In this document: positions 1 through 6,514 of the stretch, piece by piece
How positions within the stretch are numbered: the first letter of the stretch is position 1
Layout of the letters: the number at the start of each line of letters is the position of its first letter
NCBI GenBank assembly: GCA_020430675.1
Contig: JAGQJJ010000144.1
Location: 1-8,057 of the forward strand
Reading direction: 5' to 3'
Source: Myxococcales bacterium
GTDB lineage: Bacteria > Myxococcota > Bradymonadia > UBA7976 > UBA1532
DNA length: 8,057 nucleotides
Translations under genes and position numbers: made by a program
Notes under the pieces: generated by a model
Seen by the model: only the letters and a program-made list of their open reading frames with translations
Told to the model about the DNA's origin: nothing
Databases searched by the model: none

Positions 1-775
1 AGTAGAAGACCTGGATGAACATCATGCCGGTCAGCAGGGTGGGCCACGGCACCGAGACCGGGCCGCCCTTCTTGTCGAGCGTGGTCAGCACGGCCAGCGA
101 CTCGGGCCGCGCGTGCACCAGCGTCGAGATGCCGGCGGTGATCGAGCCCTCGCCCAGCGCCGCGAGCCCCAGCGCGGGGATGGCCAGGCCGCCGATGAGC
201 AGGCCGATGCCGTTGAACGTGTCGCTGACCGCCACCGCCTTCAGGCCGCCGAAGATGGCATAGGCGCTGCCCAAGAGCCCGATGCCCCACACGACGGCCG
301 CCAGCGGCACGTCGAGCTGGAACATCGTCTTGATCGCCAGCGAGCCGGTATAGAGCACCACCGGCAGCAGCACGGTCACATAGCCGAACAGGAACAACGC
401 CGAAACCAGCAGCCGCGTCGGGCGATCGAAGCGTTGCTCCAGGAACGCGGGCGTCGTGGTAAAGCCGCTGCGCAGGTAGCGCGGCAGAAACAGCAACGCG
501 GTCGCGATCATGGCAAAGGCGGCCAGCGCCTCCCAGGCGACGCCGACCAGGTTGCCATCCTTGAACACCGCGCCGTTGAGCCCCACGAGCTGCTCGGTCG
601 ACAGGTTGGTCAACAAGAGCGAACCGGCGACCACCGGCCAGGCCAGCGCGCGCCCGCCGGTGAAGAACTCGACCGTCGGATCATCGGCGCGGCGCATGCG
701 GCGCACGAACAGCCAGGTGGCCAGCGCCACGGCGGCGGTGGCGGCGATAAAGCTGACGACGGTGACCGCGTTCAT
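1..775 (-). CDS. Sodium:solute symporter (SSS family, YidK/SglT-like), 3' part outside window
   Basis: This inner-membrane symporter probably brings galactose or a related sugar or sugar acid into the cell with sodium. The ATG at 775 opens 258 codons that run off the left edge; full-length relatives are about 500-570 residues. Hydrophobic segments lie near residues 3-24, 46-66, 79-99, 122-148, 157-177 and 187-207. The stretch at residues 56-65 (TNLSTEQLVG) and Trp81-Glu82 match the positions of Gln69 and Glu88, which bind galactose in Vibrio SglT. Residues 176-190, with GGLKAV followed by SDTFNG, form the usual SSS motif. The N-terminal part resembles E. coli YidK as I remember it. GGAG at 781-784, five bases upstream, supports this start. 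The start codon overlaps the lactonase stop in an ATGA, so this is the last visible gene of the sugar operon. Family membership is secure; the substrate is inferred from the neighbours. Confidence 0.93.
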   Translation of the reverse strand, partial: MNAVTVVSFIAATAAVALATWLFVRRMRRADDPTVEFFTGGRALAWPVVAGSLLLTNLSTEQLVGLNGAVFKDGNLVGVAWEALAAFAMIATALLFLPRYLRSGFTTTPAFLEQRFDRPTRLLVSALFLFGYVTVLLPVVLYTGSLAIKTMFQLDVPLAAVVWGIGLLGSAYAIFGGLKAVAVSDTFNGIGLLIGGLAIPALGLAALGEGSITAGISTLVHARPESLAVLTTLDKKGGPVSVPWPTLLTGMMFIQVFY

Positions 776-1692
776 GAGCGCTCCGGCAGTGACGGGGCGG
801 GCGCGTCGGCAAACGCCGGCACGGGCAGGCCGCGCACCCCCGGCTCGAAGGCGAATACACCACCGGCCAGGGGTTGTCGAGCGCGTTGCCCGGCCTTGAG
901 ACCGACCGCCGCCGAGGTGACAAACAGCACGTCGAGGCGCGGTCCGCCGAACGCGCAGCTCGTCGGGTGGGCCACCGGCAGGCGCACCACGCGGTCGACT
1001 CGCCCATCGGGCCGATAGCGCACCACGCGGGCCCCGCCCCACTGCGCGTTCCAGAGGCAGCCGTCGGCGTCCATCGCCGAGCCATCGGGCGCACAGCCCT
1101 CGGCGGCGGTGGATGCAAACAGGCGGCCGGGGCCGAGCACGCCGTCATCCACATCGAAGGGGAAGGCGCGGATCTCGGCGGTCAGCGAGTCGGCGAAATA
1201 GAAGGTGCCGCCGTCGGGGCTCCAGGCCAGCGTATTGGCGATGCCCATGCCATCGAGCAGGCGGGTCAGCGCGCCGTCGGGGTCGTAGCGATGCAGACCG
1301 CCGGTAGAGGCCTTCTCCCCGTCGTCCATCGTGCCGATGAAGAAGCGCCCACGCGGCCCGCAGCGGCCATCATTGCAGCGGTTGCCGGGCCGATCCGGCT
1401 CGACGGCGATCTGCGGCGTGAAGGCGCCGGTCGCGGGATCGAAGTGGGCCAGGCCGCAGTCGAAGGCCACCAGCAGCCCGCCCGCGGCGCGTTCCGCGAG
1501 CGCGGTCGGGCGGGCGGGCAACGACCAGCTCGTCTGGGCGCCCTCGCTCGGGCAGAAGCGATGCACACGGCGGCCGACGATGTCGACCCGGTACAGCGCG
1601 CCCTCGCGCGCCGACCAGAGCGGCCCCTCGCCCAGGGCGTCGCCGGCGGCGAGCACGCATTCGATTTTCTGATGGATGACCGAGTCAATCAT
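772..1692 (-). CDS. SMP-30/gluconolactonase family lactonase, probably galactonolactonase
   Basis: This is a soluble six-bladed beta-propeller lactonase that should hydrolyse the sugar lactone made by the SDR dehydrogenase to the aldonate. From the ATG at 1692 it has 306 residues, normal for the family. The metal ligands of human SMP-30 (Glu18, Asn154, Asp204) correspond to Glu22 in GEGPLW, Asn153 in ANTLAWS and Asp203 in APDGSA. The substrate-contact pair Arg101/Asn103 corresponds to Arg105/Asn107 in NRCNDG. The C-terminal GGVFAFEPGVRGLP is also typical. The start needs care: the frame is open to a TTG at 1716, but the ATG at 1692 begins closer to where family members start and overlaps the aldolase stop by eight bases. 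Neither start has a clear ribosome binding site, so translation probably depends on reinitiation after the aldolase. Galactonolactone as substrate is inferred from the operon; arabinono- or fuconolactone is possible. Confidence 0.92.
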   Translation of the reverse strand: MIDSVIHQKIECVLAAGDALGEGPLWSAREGALYRVDIVGRRVHRFCPSEGAQTSWSLPARPTALAERAAGGLLVAFDCGLAHFDPATGAFTPQIAVEPDRPGNRCNDGRCGPRGRFFIGTMDDGEKASTGGLHRYDPDGALTRLLDGMGIANTLAWSPDGGTFYFADSLTAEIRAFPFDVDDGVLGPGRLFASTAAEGCAPDGSAMDADGCLWNAQWGGARVVRYRPDGRVDRVVRLPVAHPTSCAFGGPRLDVLFVTSAAVGLKAGQRARQPLAGGVFAFEPGVRGLPVPAFADAPAPSLPERS

Positions 1693-2311
1693 CGAAATTG
1701 CTGATGGATTCGACAAACAGGCGGGCGCGCCGGGCGACCTCGTCGACGGCCATGCCCGGTTGATACAGCGCGCTGCCGAGCCCGAAGCCGCGCACGCCGG
1801 CCCGCCACCAATCGGCCATCGCGTCGGGCTCGATGCCGCCGACCGCGATCAGGGGCACCTCGGTGGGCAGCACGGCGCGAAGCGCAGAGACCACCGTCGG
1901 GCGGATCGCTCGCGCCGGAAACAGCTTGAGCGCGTCGGCCCCGGCCCGCAGCGCGGCAAAGCACTCGGTCGGCGTCAGGCAGCCCGGCGCGCAGTCCAGG
2001 CCGTACGCCTTGCTGCGCTCGATGACCGCGAGGTGTGTATCGGGCGCGACGATGAAGCGCCCGCCCGCGTCGACCACCGCGTCGACCTCCACCGGCGCGA
2101 GCACCGTGCCGGCGCCGATGAGCGCGCGGTCGCCAAACGCATCGGCCAGCGCCGTGATGCTGGCGAGCGGCTCGGGCGAGTTGAGCGGCACCTCGATGGC
2201 CAAGAAGCCCGCGTCGAGCAGCGCCGCGCCGATGGTCACCACCTCGTCCGGCCGTGCGCCGCGCAGGATGGCGATCAACGGGCAACGCGCCAGCGTTTCG
2301 GCCAGCCTCAT
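1685..2311 (-). CDS. dgoA: 2-dehydro-3-deoxy-6-phosphogalactonate aldolase
   Basis: This class I aldolase splits 2-dehydro-3-deoxy-6-phosphogalactonate into pyruvate and D-glyceraldehyde 3-phosphate, the last step of the De Ley-Doudoroff pathway. The 208 residues match the KDPG/KDPGal aldolase family (about 205-213). Visible motifs are PLIAILRG (11-18), EVPLNSP (40-46) with the catalytic Glu40, LIGAGTVL (64-71), APGCLTPTE (108-116), DALKLFP (126-132) with Schiff-base Lys129, and VGGIEPD (157-163). The EVPLNSP motif and the preceding DAGFLAIE resemble E. coli DgoA more than the KDPG aldolase Eda, and the neighbouring DgoK supports the galacto substrate. The ATG at 2311 overlaps the kinase stop in an ATGA. 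Its stop is overlapped by the lactonase start. Confidence 0.95.
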   Translation of the reverse strand: MRLAETLARCPLIAILRGARPDEVVTIGAALLDAGFLAIEVPLNSPEPLASITALADAFGDRALIGAGTVLAPVEVDAVVDAGGRFIVAPDTHLAVIERSKAYGLDCAPGCLTPTECFAALRAGADALKLFPARAIRPTVVSALRAVLPTEVPLIAVGGIEPDAMADWWRAGVRGFGLGSALYQPGMAVDEVARRARLFVESISNFDD

Positions 2312-3195
2312 CGCCCGCGTTCACCAAACAGGCCGGCGGCCCTGGCGATGCGGGTGAGGCCCGCCGCCGCGGCTTGCACACCGTCGACGCAGTCGGCCTT
2401 TCGCCCGAGTTGGTCCAGTGCCGCGGCATAGCGTTCGGTCAGCGCCGGTGCACCGACCAGCGTGATCTGCCCCGCGGGTGCCAGCGCGCGCACTTCATGG
2501 CCGATGAGCAGGCCCGACAGCCACGCCGCGACCTCGGCCGGGGCCAGCGCGCCGGTCAGCGTCAGCGACCGCGCGGCGAACAGATGGTGCAGCAGTCCAC
2601 CGGGCCGTTTGCCATGCGCCACGCCGCGCGCAAAAGCCGCCTCGGCCCGGGCTGGCAGCGGCTCGCCCTGCATGAAGCGACCGAGCAGCGAGTGCTCGCG
2701 ACACAGCGCATGCACCTCGCCTGTCATCGCCGTCGCGAAGCCGGTGACGCGCCCGGCCGCCAGCGAGGCCCATTTGGCGTGCGTGCCCGGCAGGCAGACC
2801 GCGCCGTCACGTCGATCGAGACCGACGAGCTGCGTCTCTTCGCCGCGCATCACATCGGGTTGCCCGGCCGGCGAGGTCGCGCGCAGGCCGGGCACGATCC
2901 AGGTCGCCGCGTCGACCGGCACCAGCGCGCCGGCCAAAGCCACGGCGTCGGCCGGGCAGTCCAGGTAACCCGCGTCGCACCAGCCATGCGCGCTGCCCAC
3001 CATGCCGGCCAGCAACCGCGGCCGCGTCGGCCATCCGCGGGTCAGTTGCGCGCACACCCCCGGAAAGCCGCTCGGCGGCACGCGCAGCAACCCCTCGTCG
3101 CTCTCGCGCCGTTCGAGCACCGCGCCGTCAGATGCGAGCAGCAGCGCCCGCACGCGGCTCGTGCCCCAATCGATGCCGATCAGCGCCGCGCTCAC
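2308..3195 (-). CDS. dgoK: 2-dehydro-3-deoxygalactonokinase
   Basis: This cytoplasmic kinase phosphorylates 2-dehydro-3-deoxy-D-galactonate at C6 with ATP, supplying the aldolase next to it. With the GTG at 3195 it has 295 residues, close to the 292 of E. coli DgoK. Motifs shared with E. coli DgoK are IDWGTS (8-13, the phosphate-binding start of the actin-like ATPase fold), LAGMVGSAHGW (62-72), VMRGEETQL (115-123), PGTHAKW (136-142), MTGEVH (157-162) and WLSGLLIG.EV (225-235). The frame is open further upstream to 3351, but that extension lies inside the SDR gene, is rich in Arg, Ala and Gly, and matches nothing in the family. The GTG overlaps the SDR stop in a GTGA, the same coupling used by other genes here. 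A GGGG just upstream is only a weak ribosome binding site. Confidence 0.95.
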   Translation of the reverse strand: MSAALIGIDWGTSRVRALLLASDGAVLERRESDEGLLRVPPSGFPGVCAQLTRGWPTRPRLLAGMVGSAHGWCDAGYLDCPADAVALAGALVPVDAATWIVPGLRATSPAGQPDVMRGEETQLVGLDRRDGAVCLPGTHAKWASLAAGRVTGFATAMTGEVHALCREHSLLGRFMQGEPLPARAEAAFARGVAHGKRPGGLLHHLFAARSLTLTGALAPAEVAAWLSGLLIGHEVRALAPAGQITLVGAPALTERYAAALDQLGRKADCVDGVQAAAAGLTRIARAAGLFGERGR

Positions 3196-3961
3196 GTTCG
3201 CCCCGCGTCGATCACGATCGCCTGGCCGGTGATGAGGCGACTGTCGTCGGCCGCCAGAAACAGCGCCAACCGCGCGATGTCTTCGGGCTGAAGCTTCTCT
3301 TTGAGGCTCTGCGCTTCGAGCAGCGCGCGCTCGGCCTTGGGCGTCAGCCACCTCTCGATCTGGCGCTCGGTCATCACCCAGCCGGGCACCAGCGCGTTCA
3401 CGCGAATCTGGCGCGGCCCCAGCTCGCGCGCCAGGGCACGGCTGAGCCCGACGATGCCCGCCTTGGCCGCCACATACGCTGGATAGCCGGTCAGTCCCAG
3501 CAGCGCGCAGTTGGAGCCGAGCTGGATGATCGACCCCCCGCCGGCCATCGCCATCGTCTCGGCCACCGCCTGTACCGTGAACAGATGCGGGCGCAGGTTG
3601 ATGGCCTGCAGATCATCCCATTGCGCGACCGTCAGCTCGTCCCAGCAATGCCGCTCATCGAGCGCGGCGTTGTTCACCAGCACCCGAATCGGGCCGAAGC
3701 GCGCCGAGACCTGGCCGACGGCATCCTGCAACGCGGCGATGTCGCGGACGTCGACCGGCAGAAAAAACGGCGGCGTCGCCACTTCACCGGCCAGTCCTTC
3801 CACCAGCGCTTCGCTCGGCGCCTGAGCGATGTCGACAAATCCCACCCGCGCGCCCTGCCGGGCGAACGCCTCCACCAGCGCCGCGCCGATGCCCGAGCCG
3901 CCGCCGGTGATCAGAACACCGCGCGCCCGGCCAGGCTGGGGTAGTTGGCAAACGGGCCCAT
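3192..3961 (-). CDS. SDR-family sugar 1-dehydrogenase (galactose/arabinose dehydrogenase-like), frameshifted near the N-terminus
   Basis: This short-chain dehydrogenase probably oxidises galactose (or L-arabinose/D-fucose) to its lactone with NAD(P)+. The body is intact: glycine motif TGGGSGIG at 3908-3885, Asp at 3833-3831 ending FVDI (which favours NAD+), VNNAA, and the catalytic Ser (3515-3513), Tyr (3476-3474) and Lys (3464-3462) in GYPAYVAAK. The C-terminus has LTP, QSLKEK.QPEDIA, LFLAADDSR and IDAG, typical of galactose dehydrogenase-like SDRs. The start is the ATG at 3961. It shares one base with the dehydratase stop (TGATG) and has GGGAGAG six bases upstream. From there the frame reads MGPFANYPSLAGRAVF, a normal N-terminus for this group, and hits TGA at 3913-3911. 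The rest continues in another frame from about 3914. No ATG or GTG lies in the downstream frame between the glycine motif and 4043. One missing or two extra bases near 3911-3919 would explain it: either a sequencing error or a disabled gene. Repaired length is about 257 residues. Confidence 0.85.
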
Positions 3962-5685
3962 CAATGGCTCTCCCGCGGCACGGCCCCGCCGCTGGCGCCG
4001 ACCAGAAAGTCGAGGTCAACGCCGCGATCGGCCTGCAAGACATGATCGGTGTAAAGCCGCGCCCAGCCCCGCGCGGACGAGGCTGCGGGCGGCCTCCAAT
4101 TTGCGCGCCGCCGGTTCAAGTCAGCGGCATCCACATCGAGCGTCAGCGTACCGGCGAAGGCATCGAGCGCGATGGGATCGCCCGTCTGCACCAGCGCGAG
4201 CGGCCCGCCCGCCGCCGACTCGGGCGCGACATGCAGCACCACGGTGCCAAACGCGGTGCCGCTCATCCGCGCGTCGCTGACCCGCACCATATCGGTCACC
4301 CCCGCCGCCAGCAGCTTCGGCGGCAGGGGCATATTGCCCACCTCGGGCATGCCCGGGTAGCCCCGTGGTCCACAGCCGCGCAGCACCATCACCGTCTCGG
4401 GCGTCACCGGCAGCGCCGGATCCTCGATGCGCGCCTTGAAGTCCTCGATGCTGTCGAAGACCAGCGCCGCCCCGCGATGGCGCAAGAGCCTCGACGTCGC
4501 CGCCGCCGGCTTGAGGATGGCCCCATCCGGACAAAGATTGCCGCGCAGGACCGCGATGCCGGCGTCGGCGATCAGCGGTGAATCGAGTGAGCGAATGACC
4601 CGCGCATCAAAGACCTCGGCCCCGGCGACGTTCTCGCCCAACGTGCGCCCGGTCACCGTCGGCGCCGCGAGGTGCAGCCGGTCACCCATCATGCACAGCA
4701 CCGCGCCCAGGCCGCCCGCGTAGTCGAAGTCCTCCATCAGATAGCGCCCGGCCGGCATCAGATCGACCAGCAGCGGCACGCCGCGCCCGAGCCGCGCGAA
4801 GTCATCGAGCGTCAGCGGCACGCCCAGCCGCCCGGCGATGGCCAGAAGATGCAACACCGCATTGGTCGAGCCGCCGATGGCCGCCAGGGTGACGATCGCG
4901 TTCTCAAACGCCGCACGCCCCAGCAGCTGCGCCGGCGTCACGTCGCCGCGCACCATCTCCACGATGCGTCGTCCCGTCGCGTGGGCCAGCGCGGCCCGGC
5001 GCCCGTCAACTGCGGGCAGCGTTCCATTGCCCGGCAGCGCCAGCCCCATCGCTTCCACCAGACACGCCATCGTCGACGCCGTGCCCATCGTCATGCAGGT
5101 GCCCGCGCTGCGCGACATCCCGCGCTCGGCGGCCAGAAACCCCTCGATCGACAGCTCGCCCGCGCGCACCGCTTCGCTCAGCCGCCAGACATCGGTGCCC
5201 GACCCCAGGTCGCGCCCGCGGTACTTGCCGTTCAGCATCGGCCCCGACGACAGCACGATCGCCGGCAACCCCGCGCTGCACGCGCCCATCACCTGGCCAG
5301 GCGTCGTCTTGTCGCACCCGCCGAGCAGCACCACGCCGTCGATCGGGTTGCCGCGGATCGACTCCTCGACCTCCATCGCCAGCAGGTTGCGGAAAAGCAT
5401 CGCCGTCGGCCGCATCTGCGTCTCGCCGAGCGACATGGCCGGAAACTCGACCGGCACGCCGCCGGCGGCCCACACACCGGCACGCACGCGCTCGGCCAGC
5501 CCGCGCAGGTGCGCGTTGCACGGCGTCAGCTCCGACCAGGTATTGCAGATGCCGATGATGGGCCGCCCGTCGAACGCCTCATCGGGCAGGCCCTGACTCT
5601 TCATCCAGCTTCGGTGGATGAACCCGTCGCGATCCAGCTTGCCGTACCACGCGGCGCTGCGGCGCCGTTCGGGTTTGTCGGCCAT
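3961..5685 (-). CDS. IlvD/Edd-family sugar-acid dehydratase (galactonate/arabinonate type)
   Basis: This Fe-S dehydratase removes water from an aldonate to give the 2-keto-3-deoxy acid; the neighbouring DgoK and DgoA point to D-galactonate. The 574 residues fit the pentonate/hexonate branch of the family. The three cluster cysteines known in Rhizobium L-arabinonate dehydratase (59, 127, 200) correspond to Cys56 in TPCNAHL, Cys124 in GGCDKTTP and Cys197 in GTCMTMGTAS. Lys126 corresponds to the carbamylated magnesium-binding lysine 129. Ser475 in DARMSGTAFG corresponds to the proposed catalytic Ser480. The C-terminus, with ARLYTDHVLQADRG followed by DFL and VPRESH, is that of the arabinonate/xylonate group. 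The start at 5685 has a strong ribosome binding site. The stop overlaps the SDR start in TGATG. It is unrelated to E. coli DgoD (enolase superfamily), so it would be a non-homologous replacement. L-arabinonate, D-fuconate or D-xylonate are alternative substrates. Confidence 0.94.
   Translation of the reverse strand: MADKPERRRSAAWYGKLDRDGFIHRSWMKSQGLPDEAFDGRPIIGICNTWSELTPCNAHLRGLAERVRAGVWAAGGVPVEFPAMSLGETQMRPTAMLFRNLLAMEVEESIRGNPIDGVVLLGGCDKTTPGQVMGACSAGLPAIVLSSGPMLNGKYRGRDLGSGTDVWRLSEAVRAGELSIEGFLAAERGMSRSAGTCMTMGTASTMACLVEAMGLALPGNGTLPAVDGRRAALAHATGRRIVEMVRGDVTPAQLLGRAAFENAIVTLAAIGGSTNAVLHLLAIAGRLGVPLTLDDFARLGRGVPLLVDLMPAGRYLMEDFDYAGGLGAVLCMMGDRLHLAAPTVTGRTLGENVAGAEVFDARVIRSLDSPLIADAGIAVLRGNLCPDGAILKPAAATSRLLRHRGAALVFDSIEDFKARIEDPALPVTPETVMVLRGCGPRGYPGMPEVGNMPLPPKLLAAGVTDMVRVSDARMSGTAFGTVVLHVAPESAAGGPLALVQTGDPIALDAFAGTLTLDVDAADLNRRRANWRPPAASSARGWARLYTDHVLQADRGVDLDFLVGASGGAVPRESH
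3968..3974 (-). promoter_or_regulatory. Ribosome binding site that fixes the SDR start
   Basis: GGGAGAG lies six bases before the ATG at 3961, inside the last codons of the dehydratase. It supports the reading frame that begins MGPFANYP and therefore the existence of a frameshift further down the SDR gene. Confidence 0.7.
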
Positions 5686-5688
5686 GCA

Positions 5689-5695
5689 CCCTCCC
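5689..5695 (-). promoter_or_regulatory. Ribosome binding site of the dehydratase gene
   Basis: GGGAGGG is centred a few bases before the ATG at 5685; its GGAGG core (5690-5694) is four bases from the start. It is the best Shine-Dalgarno match in the sugar block, consistent with the dehydratase being the first gene of that block. Its first three G residues also belong to a small hairpin stem. Confidence 0.75.
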
Positions 5696-5706
5696 GGTCA
5701 CCCGGG
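5693..5706 (-). promoter_or_regulatory. Small GNRA-loop hairpin overlapping the dehydratase ribosome binding site
   Basis: On the transcript, CCCGG, then GUGA, then CCGGG forms a five-pair all-G/C stem closed by a GUGA loop, which fits the stable GNRA tetraloop class. It sits between the second motB stop (5713-5711) and the dehydratase start. It holds three G residues of the ribosome binding site but leaves AGGG free. No run of U follows, so it is not a standard terminator. A regulatory effect is inference only. Confidence 0.4.
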
Positions 5707-5710
5707 TCGC

Positions 5711-6511
5711 TTATTGCGGGTGATACTCGCGTGGCGCGCGGTAGAAAACCAGCTCGACCCGGCGGTTCTTCTCGCGCCCTGCTTCGGTGACGTTCGGCCA
5801 CCGCGGTCGCGTCGCCCCGGCCGGCACCGCCTCAAGCCTCCACGCGGGAAAATCGGGGTGCGTGCCCAGAAAATAGCGAATCACCGCCACCGCGCGCGCC
5901 GCCGACAGGTGGTCATTGGTCGGGAACTGCGCCGAATGAATCGGGGTGCTGTCGGTATGCGCCTCGACCTGAATCTGCGCCTGATTGCTCTCGGCGACGC
6001 CCAGCACATCATCGAGAAAAGGCCACACGGCCAGGCGCAGATCGGCCCGCCCCGGCTCGAACATATGCTCCTCGCCGATCGAGATGACCACGCCCCGGTA
6101 ATCCTCGAACACCTCGATGTCGACCCGCCCCGACGGCGTGCGCGTCTTCTCTGCCTCCTGCACGCGCTTGAGGCCATCGAGCACGGTCTGCGTATTGAAC
6201 TCGGTCGAAAACTCGGTCGCGACCACGTTGGTGTACTGCGGTCGCGTGAAGACCGGAGTGACCTCCTGCACGCCGAACGCACGCATGATCGAACCCGAAA
6301 GCACTTTGTATTTGATGACTTCCAGGTTTGCGAACGAGAGCAGCAAGATGAAGAACGTCAGCAGCAGCGACATCATGTCGCCGAAGGTCACCACCCACTC
6401 GGGCGCGCCCTCTTCACATTTCTGCTCCTCTTCCAGCGGCGCCGGCCCCGGCTCGGCCGCGCTCTCAGCGGCCTCGGCGACAGCCGCGCCCTCGGCGTCG
6501 AGCTCGGCCAT
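5711..6511 (-). CDS. motB: MotB-type flagellar stator protein with intact OmpA-like peptidoglycan-binding domain (second copy)
   Basis: This stator B subunit forms the ion channel with MotA and anchors the stator to peptidoglycan. It has 266 residues. Residues 1-33 are an acidic, Ala/Pro-rich cytoplasmic tail with Cys32. One membrane helix spans about 39-61 and contains VTFGDMMSLLLTFF, whose Asp45 corresponds to the ion-carrying Asp32 of E. coli MotB. A linker follows, then an OmpA-like domain at about 145-257. This domain keeps HTD (185-187), NDHLSAARA (199-207, with Arg206) and NRRVEL (249-254). Asp187 and Arg206 are the positions that hold diaminopimelate in OmpA structures. The helix and the NLEVIKYKVLSGSI stretch after it resemble PomB/LafU. 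The start lies three bases after the first motB stop, with AAGGA at 6519-6523 seven bases upstream, so the two are probably made in step. Confidence 0.92.
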   Translation of the reverse strand: MAELDAEGAAVAEAAESAAEPGPAPLEEEQKCEEGAPEWVVTFGDMMSLLLTFFILLLSFANLEVIKYKVLSGSIMRAFGVQEVTPVFTRPQYTNVVATEFSTEFNTQTVLDGLKRVQEAEKTRTPSGRVDIEVFEDYRGVVISIGEEHMFEPGRADLRLAVWPFLDDVLGVAESNQAQIQVEAHTDSTPIHSAQFPTNDHLSAARAVAVIRYFLGTHPDFPAWRLEAVPAGATRPRWPNVTEAGREKNRRVELVFYRAPREYHPQ

Positions 6512-6514
6512 CGC

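Noticed and set aside
1693..1716. TTG start at 1716 for the lactonase.
   Set aside because: It has no ribosome binding site and would add eight residues within the aldolase. The ATG at 1692 gives the usual length and spacing of motifs.
3196..3351. Extension of the kinase frame upstream to 3351.
   Set aside because: The extra 52 residues overlap the SDR gene, are low-complexity Arg/Ala/Gly and have no family counterpart. The GTG at 3195 fits the length of DgoK and the GTGA overlap.
3962..4043. SDR start at the ATG at 4043, which would keep the downstream frame open without a frameshift.
   Set aside because: It lies deep inside the dehydratase and adds residues unlike any SDR N-terminus, while the ATG at 3961 has a good ribosome binding site and gives a family-like N-terminus in the other frame.
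5693..5706. The hairpin after the second motB as a rho-independent terminator.
   Set aside because: The stem is only five pairs, no U run follows, and it overlaps the next gene's ribosome binding site.
4672..5790. Long plus-strand open frame of 372 codons opposite the dehydratase, and similar ones at 113-1018, 2254-3291 and 5618-6709.
   Set aside because: They are His/Arg/Gln-rich with no recognisable domain, and lie opposite genes with clear catalytic motifs. GC-rich coding DNA routinely leaves such antisense frames open.
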